The notes: generated by a model from the letters alone, not told the origin. A DNA stretch of 64,000 nt from Neobacillus cucumis (GCF_023715505.1 NZ_JAMBOH010000026.1:1-64000); one strand, 5' to 3'. Positions 28,936 to 37,200 are shown, numbered from the stretch's first letter. A program made the numbers and translations.

Positions 28936-28964
28936 TTGTAAACCCTTTCATTGTTCAATATAAT
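28936..28964 (+). promoter_or_regulatory. Sigma-A-like promoter of LysR gene
   Basis: TTGTAA (28936-28941), 17-nt spacer and TATAAT (28959-28964). It predicts a transcript start near 28971, which supports the LysR start codon at 29017 rather than 28972. Confidence 0.6.
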
Positions 28965-29016
28965 ATTTTAAATGATTATCATAGATATAAACTATCAAAA
29001 AAGGAATGTGAAGCTA

Positions 29017-29895
29017 GTGGAATTTCGTCTATTAGAATATTTTGTAACCGTTTCTCAGGAATTACATTTTACGAAAGCCGCAGAAAAATTAAGAATCAGT
29101 CAGCCTACATTGAGTCAGCAAATCCGGTTGTTGGAAGCCCGGCTTGGTACGCCCCTGTTCAGCCGGGCCGGGAAAAAGGTACGTTTAACCTATGCCGGAA
29201 ACATTCTATTGGAACATTGCGAACGGATCTTTTTTGAATTGGAACAGGCAAGTACGAAAATCAAGGACGTGAGAGGAATTTTACGGGGAAAATTGTCGAT
29301 TGGATGTTCAGGAGGGCATTTACTCACATCTCCCGTCGTATCCTTTCATGAAAAATATCCTGGCATCGAGCTTTCTATCATTGATTTGAGAACGAAAGAA
29401 ACCTTTCATAGGCTTTTGCAAAATGAATTAGACTTGGGAGTAACCTTTTTAATGGAGGAAGACAATCGGCTAGAAACGATTCCACTTTTTGAAGAGGAAT
29501 TTTATTTAGTCATTTCCCATCTTCACGAACTTGCAGAGATCGATTCCATTCAGTTAAAAGATTTGCAAACCTATCCCTTAACCCTTCTGCCCCATCAATT
29601 TACCATGCGTCACTTTTTTGAGGAAGAGAGTCAAAAGGTGGGCTTCACCATCCAACCAAGAATTGAGTTCTCGACAGTAGAGGCATTGCTTCAACTCATA
29701 AAAAAGAATCATGACTTAGCCACCATTCTACCAAAGTCCTATCTTTCTACCATTCATGACGACAAGATTAGGCAGATACGGATCATGGATCGTGGCTTCC
29801 GAAAAATGATAGGGATCGTGTATAAAAAAGATTTATTCATAGACAACACGATGGATGCATTTATTAAGCAATTGATTAAAACATACAAAAAATAA
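29017..29895 (+). CDS. LysR family transcriptional regulator
   Basis: 293-aa regulator. The winged helix-turn-helix is FTKAAEKLRISQPTLSQQIR near residues 18-37 (classic LysR pattern), a linker helix follows, and the co-inducer domain begins about residue 90 (GKLSIGCSGGH). It is divergent from the ThDP gene and upstream of the aldehyde dehydrogenase gene on the same strand, so it most likely controls one or both in response to the aromatic substrate or an intermediate. The start is GTG, about 11 nt after AAGGA. No clear terminator separates it from the ALDH gene. Confidence 0.85.
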   Translation: MEFRLLEYFVTVSQELHFTKAAEKLRISQPTLSQQIRLLEARLGTPLFSRAGKKVRLTYAGNILLEHCERIFFELEQASTKIKDVRGILRGKLSIGCSGGHLLTSPVVSFHEKYPGIELSIIDLRTKETFHRLLQNELDLGVTFLMEEDNRLETIPLFEEEFYLVISHLHELAEIDSIQLKDLQTYPLTLLPHQFTMRHFFEEESQKVGFTIQPRIEFSTVEALLQLIKKNHDLATILPKSYLSTIHDDKIRQIRIMDRGFRKMIGIVYKKDLFIDNTMDAFIKQLIKTYKK

Positions 29896-30065
29896 TCGAG
29901 GAACGGTCCATTGATTCCTATTTTGCTAGAATAAGAATTAATTTTTTCATCACTGTTGCATATATAGCAACAATTGAGTTTACTTTCCAAAATATCGTTG
30001 CTAGAATTCGCACTATTCAGTTGAATATTTTACTAGTTTAACTGTACATGCTACGTACAACTTTT

Positions 30066-30080
30066 TTGTAAGCGTTACAA
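30066..30080 (+). promoter_or_regulatory. Possible CcpA cre-like site before ALDH gene
   Basis: TTGTAAGCGTTACAA, with perfect 6-bp arms around GCG. It differs from the amyO-type cre by one missing base in the right arm, so CcpA binding is uncertain. It lies 44 nt before the ALDH start. Confidence 0.4.
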
Positions 30081-30123
30081 TATGTAGAGGAATTATTAGC
30101 TTATTGATGGGAGGAGTTTTTTC

Positions 30124-31584
30124 ATGCAAGCAGTTGGGGTGTTAAATCAGAGTTTTATTAACGGAGAATGGACAGAAGGCCAAAGTGAAAGAACCTATGA
30201 TATTTTGAACCCATATGATGATTCCGTCTTTACTTCCGTTCGCCTAGCATCAAAAGAACAGTTGGATGAAGCATTTCTAATTGCCCAAGAAGCTCAGAAG
30301 CAATGGGCAAAGTCAACCGTTGAAGAAAGAAGAGCAGTTCTCCATAAGGCATTAGATTATTTAAACAGGAACCGCAAGGAAATTGTCAGAACCATTGGAC
30401 TTGAGACAGGTGGTACCGTGTTAAAATCAAATATCGAATTCCATCTGACCATCGAAATTTTAGAGGAGTCGATAAAATTTGCTGATGAAATCGGTAAAGT
30501 GCGAGAAGTTCCAGGTCCGGATAATGCCAAATTAAATCATATACACAGACTGCCATTAGGCGTGATTGCTTCCATTTCACCTTTTAATTTTCCGATGAAT
30601 TTATCAATGAGGACAATAGCCCCGGCCATTGCACTTGGAAATAGTGTTGTCCACAAACCTGACATCCAAGTTGCCCTCTCCGGCGGTACGATTATTGCAA
30701 AAGCGTTTGAATACGCTGGTTTACCTAAAGGTGTTTTAAATATGATTTTAACGGATATTAACGAAATCGGTGATAACATGTTAACAAACCCGATTTCGAA
30801 ACTCATCAGTTTTACTGGTTCTACTTCGGTTGGGCGCCATATTGGTGCCATTGCCGGACAAAATTTAAAGCGGGTTGCACTTGAACTTGGAGGAAACAGC
30901 CCATTTGTCGTTTTATCTGACGCAGAAATTGACCAAGCCGTCAAGGCCGCCATTTTTGGAAAATTTGTCCATCAGGGCCAAATTTGCATGATTATCAACC
31001 GGTTCATTGTTCACAAAAACAAATATGACGACTTTGTCGCTAAATTTGTAGAACGGGCCAAACAGCTTCCTTGTGGAGATCCAATTGATCCAAATACCGT
31101 CATCGGGCCATTGGTAAATAAGCAACAGTTAGAAAAAGCAATGCGGTATATTGAAGAAGCTAAAGAACAAGGTGTAACTGTCGCCTTGGAAGGCAAACGG
31201 ATTGGCAACATTCTAACCCCGTATGTTTTTACAGATGTTCAAAATTCGAGCAAGTTGGCGCAAACCGAGCTTTTTGCTCCGATTGCTACCATTATAAAAG
31301 CGGAAACAGATGAAGAAGCCATTGCCTACGCCAACGATACAGAGTATGGCTTAAGTTCTGCCATTTTTACTAGCGATTTAAAAAATGGGGAAAATCTTGC
31401 ATTACAAATTGATAGCGGCATGACCCATATCAACGACCAGACGGTGAATGACGCACCGAATATCCCATTTGGGGGAAATAAAGCGAGCGGATTAGGCCGG
31501 TTTGGCAATCCATGGGTGGTAGAAGAATTCACAACTACAAAATGGGTTTCCATTCAAACAAAAGATCGCCAATATCCATTTTGA
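30124..31584 (+). CDS. Aldehyde dehydrogenase (benzaldehyde/vanillin dehydrogenase-like)
   Basis: 486-aa NAD(P)-dependent aldehyde dehydrogenase oxidising an aldehyde to its acid. Seen are ISPFNFPMNLSMRT (cofactor cleft), FTGSTSVGRHIG, the general base Glu in ALELGGNSPF, the catalytic Cys in GQICMIINRF and PFGGNKASGLGRFG. Sequence style resembles aromatic aldehyde dehydrogenases. It probably completes a route 2-oxoacid, aldehyde, acid together with the divergent ThDP enzyme. The start follows GGGAGGAGTTTTTTC. The last 254 bp of the gene are repeated with 95 percent identity at 34945-35206. Confidence 0.9.
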   Translation: MQAVGVLNQSFINGEWTEGQSERTYDILNPYDDSVFTSVRLASKEQLDEAFLIAQEAQKQWAKSTVEERRAVLHKALDYLNRNRKEIVRTIGLETGGTVLKSNIEFHLTIEILEESIKFADEIGKVREVPGPDNAKLNHIHRLPLGVIASISPFNFPMNLSMRTIAPAIALGNSVVHKPDIQVALSGGTIIAKAFEYAGLPKGVLNMILTDINEIGDNMLTNPISKLISFTGSTSVGRHIGAIAGQNLKRVALELGGNSPFVVLSDAEIDQAVKAAIFGKFVHQGQICMIINRFIVHKNKYDDFVAKFVERAKQLPCGDPIDPNTVIGPLVNKQQLEKAMRYIEEAKEQGVTVALEGKRIGNILTPYVFTDVQNSSKLAQTELFAPIATIIKAETDEEAIAYANDTEYGLSSAIFTSDLKNGENLALQIDSGMTHINDQTVNDAPNIPFGGNKASGLGRFGNPWVVEEFTTTKWVSIQTKDRQYPF

Positions 31585-31592
31585 TCATTATA
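31331..31592 (+). repeat. Parent copy of 262-bp ALDH 3'-end repeat
   Basis: Covers the last 254 bp of the aldehyde dehydrogenase gene plus 8 nt. Matches 34945-35206 at a constant offset of 3614 with 12 substitutions and no gap. Confidence 0.9.
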
Positions 31593-31729
31593 TGATTTAC
31601 TCTGATTATCAAACAAGGTTGGAGCACCTATGGAAATTATCCATATGATTAAGAATATATCCTATGGTATAGCAAAAGATAATTATGAGGGGCTACGTGG
31701 TATTTGAAAATATTTTTTATTTGTTATAT

Positions 31730-31779
31730 AAAAAGAACACACAGTATTTTCCGCTTTTGAAATGCTGTGTGTTCTTTTT
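31730..31779. terminator. Strong bidirectional terminator
   Basis: AAAAAGAACACACAG pairs with CTGTGTGTTCTTTTT. It serves the ALDH gene on plus and the broken RraA-like gene on minus. Confidence 0.9.
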
Positions 31780-31817
31780 ATTGTATATTAGTTTTTACCT
31801 TGTTGTTACAAAGCAGC

Positions 31818-32290
31818 TGTCATTTCAATTTTTTAAACTCTGCTTCGTCTTCGTAGTAAACAACCTGTTCTTTATCCAATGTTGGTCTTAGGTTGTAAAA
31901 GTCTAAGCTTATTTCTCCTCTTGCTATTTTCTCCTTAATACCCACTTCTTTTTGAACACGTTGTTTGGATGACTCTAGTGCGAACTAAAGGTCATCCTTT
32001 TTGACTACGACTACCCCATCATCATCAGCCATGATCAAGTCACCTGGATCTACAGTTACCCCTCTGCAAACGGTTGGCACATTGACCCAGCCGCCCTTCG
32101 ACCTGGTGGTTCCTTGAGAGAAGACCTCCTTCGTCCAGATCCGGAAACATAAATCACGTATTTGAGCAACATCTCGTATACCGGAGTCAATAATAACACC
32201 CTGAACAACGCGTTTCATCAAGGCAGTAACGATTAATTCCCCAATCATGCCTGCCACTCCCTCGCCCACCAATTCCTCCTTGAAAAAACC
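31818..32290 (-). pseudogene. Broken RraA/CHA-aldolase family gene
   Basis: Minus-strand frame reads GELIVTALMKRVVQGVIIDS, GIRDVAQIRD, VNVPTVCRGVTVDPGD and ADDDGVVVVKKDD, the diagnostic core of RraA-like 4-carboxy-4-hydroxy-2-oxoadipate (CHA) aldolases. The frame then hits TAG (31985-31987) and continues in the same frame as KEKIARGEISLDFYN to TGA at 31818-31820, the normal C-terminal tail of the family. The N-terminal half is missing and replaced by unrelated residues. CHA aldolase ends protocatechuate 4,5-cleavage, so its decay here is informative about the old content of the aromatic gene block. Confidence 0.8.
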
Positions 32291-32487
32291 TCCGGCTTCA
32301 TTTGATCTTTCAGACTCTGAGCGTTTAAGATTAATTGAAAAATTGTGTGGTAGATTAACATTTTTCAACTCCCTCAATCCCCAATTTTGCAAAGATATGG
32401 GGGCTTATCTTCCGATTGTCTGCATAGAATGTAGACAAGGGTAAGTAATCTCTCAATGAAAATAGTAAACCTGGAGGGAATAACCTA

Positions 32488-33408
32488 ATGCAATTTATTG
32501 AAGATGTTAAAGAAGTGAAATTTAGCTTTTTTGAAAAACCGCCGGCGTCGTCTATGACTTATGCCTTTGTCTATGTTAATAATCACAACGAATACTATGC
32601 AGTTAAAAATGGAGAGCGTTTGTCACTTAGTGAATTGCGGATTGGCAAGTATAAAAGGGTTTATACAGTCAATATGCAGCAGCAAACCATCAGCTACAAA
32701 GAGGAAGTCCCTTCGGCAACAAGAGGAAGAAGGTTTTCTGTCAATTTGTTTATCGATATTGCCGTTGAACACCCCGAACGGTTAGTTCAACAAAATGCAG
32801 GAGAAATTGGCCACATTATTAACAATAATCTGCCCTTCTGGGTGGAGTCGGAAGCAAGATTTTATCCTATTGAAGAAGATCTGAGCTTTGCCCGGCATAT
32901 TGAAGAATTTTTTCAAACCTCGCCATTAGTCAAGGTGTTAAGGGAGGCTGGAATTGTTGTTCGAAATATTCGTGTTTTGATCCGGCAAGGTATTCGGGAC
33001 CAGCGCCATGATGAGGCGATCGCCGATTTAGATCGGACCGCTGAACTATCTGCCTATCAAGAGGCTCTGGACTTGGAGGAAGCGCGCCGCATTTCGGCCT
33101 CGATTAAAGAAGCCCTTCAAGCAGGTGATTTTATCACTGCTGGGAAGCTTGGAGAAAAGAATGAAATGGCAAAGCGGCTAGTGGAATCGGAGTTTAGCCA
33201 AAATCAAACTTTCAAATATGAGGTAAACAAACAACTTTTAAACTTGATCAACGATCACTCTATTAACCAGTTTGATGCAGAACAAAGATTGGCCAAGCTA
33301 AAAAAACTCTTCCCCTATCTCCCCGTCAATCTGGAAAACATCAATAGAAAAAAACAGATTGCTGGTCCAAGGAGAGAACTTCCATCCTATTTAAATAAAG
33401 GAGATTAG
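32488..33408 (+). CDS. Uncharacterised protein with SPFH/band-7-like region
   Basis: 306-aa soluble protein with no signal or membrane segment. Residues about 80-180 (FSVNLFIDIAVEHPERLV, then REAGIVVRNIRVLIRQGIRD) resemble the end of an SPFH/band-7 domain, followed by an Ala/Glu-rich helical stretch (DLDRTAELSAYQEALDLEEA) as in flotillin-like proteins. The first 75 residues match nothing I recognise. The SPFH label is tentative. Good ribosome binding site (CTGGAGGGAATAACC). It is followed after 5 nt by a membrane-SH3 gene, so the two probably act together at the membrane. Confidence 0.5.
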   Translation: MQFIEDVKEVKFSFFEKPPASSMTYAFVYVNNHNEYYAVKNGERLSLSELRIGKYKRVYTVNMQQQTISYKEEVPSATRGRRFSVNLFIDIAVEHPERLVQQNAGEIGHIINNNLPFWVESEARFYPIEEDLSFARHIEEFFQTSPLVKVLREAGIVVRNIRVLIRQGIRDQRHDEAIADLDRTAELSAYQEALDLEEARRISASIKEALQAGDFITAGKLGEKNEMAKRLVESEFSQNQTFKYEVNKQLLNLINDHSINQFDAEQRLAKLKKLFPYLPVNLENINRKKQIAGPRRELPSYLNKGD

Positions 33409-33413
33409 CGATT

Positions 33414-34148
33414 GTGGAATCCATTTTAAATCAGCTGTTTTGGATCTGGTCACTTATTTCTGTCCTGCCGGAATGGTTGCGCCTAGTTTTGGCTTTCTTT
33501 GTGCTCCTGCAGCTTGCAAGGCTGATTTTGTTGTACATTGTTCCACCCTTCTTAAACTTATTGTGCCGTTTGTTGAAAAAAATGCTTTATCTCATTTCTT
33601 ATCCAATCATGGCACTTCTTTGCAAGATGCAAAGAAGCCGGAGAGAAGCAGGAAAGGCTGGCATAGCTGTTTGGATTAATTTCATTGAAGGACTGTTTGC
33701 CTTGTTCGAAAGTTTTTTCAACAAAATGATTCAGCTCTTCATGAAACGGAAAAGGTATAAGAACAGGATTAAAAGATGGACCTTCTATTCTGCCACCTCT
33801 TTAGTGATTTTGCTTACTGCAGCAATCATGAACAATCCAAATGAGTGGTATACACAAAAATGGAAGAAAGCTGAGGTATGGTTAAACCAAGAACATGTGC
33901 ATATACAAGCATCCGGGGCTTCCCCTGACCAGAAAGTATTAATTTTAAATAAGAAATATGAAGATGGCGGAAATATTCGTGAAGCTCCCACACTAACAGC
34001 GCCCCGGTTATACACTATTACAAATGAAGAAATAATGCACTTTTTGAATGAAGAACAAGTAGATTCCCAAGGAATTAAGTGGCTAAAAGTTCAAACCACA
34101 AACGGGATCGAAGGCTGGATTTCAGCCTTGATTGTCAGGGAAAAATAA
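33414..34148 (+). CDS. Membrane protein with C-terminal SH3-like domain
   Basis: 244 aa. The N-terminus has hydrophobic segments (about 8-60: LVLAFFVLLQLARLILLYIV and LYLISYPIMALLCKM), an amphipathic basic stretch (KRKRYKNRIKRW), a further membrane helix (about 125-140) and then an outward-facing domain. Its end (GGNIREAPTLTAPRLY...GIKWLKVQTTNGIEGWIS) is a bacterial SH3 domain, of the kind that binds cell wall or protein ligands. Start is GTG 8 nt after AAGGAG that overlaps the end of the upstream gene. Forms a two-gene operon with the SPFH-like protein. Directly followed by a selenocysteine-tRNA fragment, which suggests an island end. Confidence 0.6.
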   Translation: MESILNQLFWIWSLISVLPEWLRLVLAFFVLLQLARLILLYIVPPFLNLLCRLLKKMLYLISYPIMALLCKMQRSRREAGKAGIAVWINFIEGLFALFESFFNKMIQLFMKRKRYKNRIKRWTFYSATSLVILLTAAIMNNPNEWYTQKWKKAEVWLNQEHVHIQASGASPDQKVLILNKKYEDGGNIREAPTLTAPRLYTITNEEIMHFLNEEQVDSQGIKWLKVQTTNGIEGWISALIVREK

Positions 34149-34155
34149 TAAATTT

Positions 34156-34219
34156 TGGCAGGACTGTGTGGGAATCGAACCCACCAGACCTTGCACACAA
34201 GTCTCAAGCAGTTTTGAAG
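34156..34219 (-). pseudogene. 3' half of a selenocysteine tRNA gene (putative att remnant)
   Basis: The minus strand reads, 5' to 3': anticodon loop CTTCAAA (anticodon TCA), 3' anticodon strand ACTGC, a long variable arm (AGACTTG, TGTG, CAAGGTCT), a T arm GTGGG-TTCGATT-CCCAC, an 8-nt acceptor strand ACAGTCCT, discriminator G and encoded CCA. These are tRNA-Sec features. Upstream of the loop the expected pairing strand (AGCAGT) is absent; the sequence reads TCTAA. The gene is therefore cut at the anticodon loop, a known crossover point for tyrosine-recombinase integration into tRNA genes. No integrase is in the window. Confidence 0.8.
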
Positions 34220-34479
34220 TTAGAAGAACAGTATTATTTCAAATTATCTTCAATTATCATAAGTTATTGAGGACCCTTGCTATTAAAGGGTTTTGGGGGG
34301 ATTTATGATTTTCCACTCTCAACGCACTTAACAGGGAATAATGGACAACTTTTTTCAGGAACACTTATAACCCATGACACCATTTTTTACCGTCAGGACT
34401 TAGGGGAAGAAAACGTGGGGTTTAACGACTATAATGGCTGGACTGTAATCCTGTCAATCTGCAAAGTAGGTGAAATTAT

Positions 34480-34968
34480 ATGAAAATTTCTTCTCCCAAA
34501 CTTCCATTAACACAAAAAGAAAAAGTACAATTAAAAACGTGTAAAATAAAATTAAAAGAGATACCCGGTATGGACATTTCACATTTATCCAAGTGTTTAC
34601 AAACTTCTTTTGAACGAACTAAATACCTCCGTGGTCTTGCTCAATTCCAATTGATACCCTCTATCGGTCCCAAAGTCGCTCAACGAGTAATTGATCTAGG
34701 TTATTATTCTCTTGAAGAGATTAAAAATGTGGATGGTGCTGATTTAATTAATCGTTTGGAAGCACTTTATGGATATTGGGAAGAACCTTGTGTGGAAGAT
34801 TCTTTAAGATGTATTGTACATTATGCCAAACACCCTGGTAGCGAAAAAAATTGGTTTGATTTTACTGAAGAGCGTAAAAGATATCGTCAAGAATACGGAT
34901 ATCCAGTTGAAAGACCTCAGTTAGCTTGGCATGAAGTGAAAAAACCAACGATACAGAGTATGGCTTAA
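34480..34968 (+). CDS. Helix-hairpin-helix protein (Cdd1-like, 'pathogenicity locus' family)
   Basis: 162 aa. The central part SIGPKVAQRVIDLGYYSLEEIKN carries a helix-hairpin-helix non-specific DNA-binding motif, and the C-terminal part (WFDFTEERKRYRQEYGYPVERP) is typical of the Cdd1-like family of small HhH proteins. The last residues (about PTIQSMA) are encoded by the duplicated ALDH fragment starting at 34945, read in another frame. The natural C-terminus has therefore been replaced, though most of the domain is present. Its function in the family is unclear. It lies between the tRNA-Sec fragment and the ALDH repeat. Confidence 0.65.
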   Translation: MKISSPKLPLTQKEKVQLKTCKIKLKEIPGMDISHLSKCLQTSFERTKYLRGLAQFQLIPSIGPKVAQRVIDLGYYSLEEIKNVDGADLINRLEALYGYWEEPCVEDSLRCIVHYAKHPGSEKNWFDFTEERKRYRQEYGYPVERPQLAWHEVKKPTIQSMA

Positions 34969-35206
34969 GTTCTGCAATTTTTACTAGAGATTTAAAAAAT
35001 GGGGAAAATCTTGCATTACAAATTGATAGCGGCATGACCCATATCAACGACCAGACGGTGAATGACGCACCAAATATTCCATTCGGGGGGAATAAAGCGA
35101 GCGGATTAGGCCGATTTGGCAACCCATGGGTGGTAGAAGAATTCACAGTTACAAAATGGGTTTCCATCCAAACAAAATATCGCCAATATCCATTTTGATC
35201 ATTATA
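34945..35206 (+). repeat. Second copy of ALDH 3' end (gene fragment)
   Basis: 262 bp aligned gap-free to 31331-31592 with 12 mismatches (about 95.4 percent). In the ALDH frame eight of the changes are synonymous and four give three substitutions (S to R, T to V, D to Y); the stop codon is kept. This pattern suggests the fragment came from a related working ALDH gene rather than from recent local copying. It joins the HhH gene at its left end and truncates it. Confidence 0.9.
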
Positions 35207-35505
35207 GTTAAATAAGATTACTGGTATGAAAGACTGCTTCACCGGTTCCGCTTACGAACTGGCAATCTTATTATTCATGGCAATAGCAGACCGCTTATAT
35301 TATCTTGGCTCTAAGGGACTTATGCGGGGAATGCTTACCAAAGATCAATAGTGGAGCTCTCATGGTATACGAGTCATCAAGGTTAATTTCAATTTTCAAA
35401 AGGTCAATCAGCAAATTACTGGATTGGCCTTTTGATTTATGAATTAAGTAGATCACTTAACCACCATTATATGTTATTAATTTATCAGATATGGTTCCTT
35501 TAGCT
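35207..35505. other. Remnant-bearing spacer
   Basis: A plus frame near 35230-35351 ends ELAILLFMAIADRLYYLG...TKDQ-stop, which looks like the C-terminal membrane tail of an unidentified transporter. It has no start. A 13-bp hairpin (CAAAAGGTCAATC with GATTGGCCTTTTG, 35397-35434) follows and may be its old terminator. Confidence 0.4.
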
Positions 35506-35609
35506 TTATAATCGGATTGTTATACCTCCGTTTATATTAAAAGTTAGCCCTTTAATGAAGTTCGCATCATCTGAACAAAGGAATACCACTCCACTTAAAT
35601 CCGAAGACT
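35506..35609 (-). pseudogene. C-terminal tail of a short-chain dehydrogenase
   Basis: The minus frame reads SSDLSGVVFLCSDDANFIKG then LTFNINGGITIRL-stop. This is the diagnostic end of SDR enzymes (GVVLFLASDDASFITG...NVDGG). Only about 33 codons remain, starting at the stop of the upstream ALDH gene. No start or catalytic Tyr-x-x-x-Lys remains. Confidence 0.7.
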
Positions 35610-37118
35610 TTATTCCATCATTATGTTTACTGTTTTCACTTGTGTATAACTCAGGATCTCGTCTAAACCTTCTTCAGAACCGATCCCACTATCCTTAAAT
35701 CCTTGATATGGGACCCCAAGAAAATGCCTTGAACTTCCATTAACCCAAATAAATCCTGCTTCAATTCGATCAATAGTCTCAAAAGCGGTAGGTAAATGGT
35801 TTGTCCAGATGGACGCAGTTAATCCGTAAGGAAGAGCATTCACTTGTCGAATCACATCCTCTTTTTCATTCCAACATATTAAGGATAAAACAGGACCAAA
35901 AATCTCCTCTTTAAAAATTTTCATATCCTCAGTAACATTTGTAAAAACAGTTGGTTCTACAAAATGACCTTTCTGAAAAACTGACCCCTTAGGTTTTTCT
36001 CCCCCTACCACAAGCGTTGCACCTTGTTCTAACCCTGATTTAATATATCCCATTACTCTGTCAAATTGTGGCTGTGAGACAAGGCATCCCATTTCAGTTT
36101 CCGGATCGATGGGCAATCCTAACTTGATTTGCCCCACTCTTTTAATTAATCTCTCAATGAATTCATCATAAATGTCTTCATGTAAAAATAATCTTGATGT
36201 TGAACCACATGACTGGCCTTGACACCACATAAAGTTCATTCCCCCAACCGCACCTTCTACCGCTTTTTCTATATCAGCATCAGGATAAACAATCATGGCA
36301 TTTTTTCCGCCCAATTCCAAAGACACATGTTTAATCGCAACATCAGCAGATGACTTTAAAATCGCTTTCCCCGTCCCTACACTTCCAATTAGTGCTATAC
36401 GCTTAACAGCAGGGTGACAAACAAGTGCATTACCAGTAATTGGACCATCCCCGGTTAAGATATTAACCACTCCTGGTGGAAGGATAGACTGACAAATCTC
36501 TGCAAAAAGAAGGGATGAGAGTGGAGATTGATCAGGAGCTTTTAATACAACCGTGTTTCCTGCAATTAAAGGAGCAACAATTTTTTCTGCTGTAAACATA
36601 ATCGGGTGATTGAAGGGGATAATTTTTCCAATGACCCCATATGGTTCTCGACGAGTAAGATGCCAGTTTATTCCAGAAGATGGGATGGTCTCACCTTTTA
36701 ATTCAGTAACCATACCAATGACATACTCCATCATATCTACTGCACTAAATACATCTGAAAGCATTGCGGTAACTGGGTTTCCTCCATTAACTGCATCAAG
36801 AACAGCATATTGTTGAGCCCTTTTCTTAAATTCTTTAACCAATGTTTTTAACATCTTCGCCCGATCAAGTGGAGGTGTTTTCCGCCAAAATTCAAAAGCT
36901 TTTTTAGCGGAATCGACCGCTGCATGAACATCTACGCTTTGAGCAAATGGGACAGAACCAAGGAGTTCCCCTGTTGAAGGACTATAAGTTTCATATGTTT
37001 CACCGCCTTGTGCACCTACTAATTGACCTCCTATTAGCATCCGATACTCCCTTTGTAAAAGCTTGTTTTTAAGATCTTCCCATTCTGCTTTATCTATCGT
37101 TTCTCCTAATGTACTCAT
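35610..37118 (-). CDS. Aldehyde dehydrogenase family protein
   Basis: 502-aa NAD(P)-dependent aldehyde dehydrogenase. Seen are GKIIPFNHPIMFTAEK, ALIGSVGTGKAIL, the general base Glu in VSLELGGKNAMIV, the catalytic Cys in MWCQGQSCGSTSRLF and IFKEEIFGPVLS. Only distantly similar to the ALDH at 30124-31584, so it is not the source of the 262-bp repeat. Divergent from a LysR gene, with a perfect 35-bp palindrome between them, so regulated expression is likely. It probably oxidises the aldehyde made by the nearby ThDP enzyme (inference). The start has TAGGAGGAAAAT upstream. Confidence 0.88.
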   Translation of the reverse strand: MSTLGETIDKAEWEDLKNKLLQREYRMLIGGQLVGAQGGETYETYSPSTGELLGSVPFAQSVDVHAAVDSAKKAFEFWRKTPPLDRAKMLKTLVKEFKKRAQQYAVLDAVNGGNPVTAMLSDVFSAVDMMEYVIGMVTELKGETIPSSGINWHLTRREPYGVIGKIIPFNHPIMFTAEKIVAPLIAGNTVVLKAPDQSPLSSLLFAEICQSILPPGVVNILTGDGPITGNALVCHPAVKRIALIGSVGTGKAILKSSADVAIKHVSLELGGKNAMIVYPDADIEKAVEGAVGGMNFMWCQGQSCGSTSRLFLHEDIYDEFIERLIKRVGQIKLGLPIDPETEMGCLVSQPQFDRVMGYIKSGLEQGATLVVGGEKPKGSVFQKGHFVEPTVFTNVTEDMKIFKEEIFGPVLSLICWNEKEDVIRQVNALPYGLTASIWTNHLPTAFETIDRIEAGFIWVNGSSRHFLGVPYQGFKDSGIGSEEGLDEILSYTQVKTVNIMME

Positions 37119-37200
37119 ATTTTCCTCCTACTAGATTGCTGTGTTTTAACTGTTTTAAAAAGCAGCAATTATTTACTTTTAAGTGTGAAAAAAAGCTAAT

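Noticed and set aside
31685..31891. 68-aa hydrophobic plus-strand open frame
   Set aside because: It is read across the strong bidirectional terminator and antisense to the CHA aldolase-like pseudogene tail.
34079..34270. Open frame spanning the end of the SH3 gene and the tRNA-Sec fragment
   Set aside because: It is read through a tRNA fragment and overlaps the SH3 gene in another frame; there is no ribosome binding site.
34277..34483. 68-aa plus-strand open frame before the HhH gene
   Set aside because: Weak start context and no recognisable sequence. It may be a scrap of an old gene, but I cannot support it.
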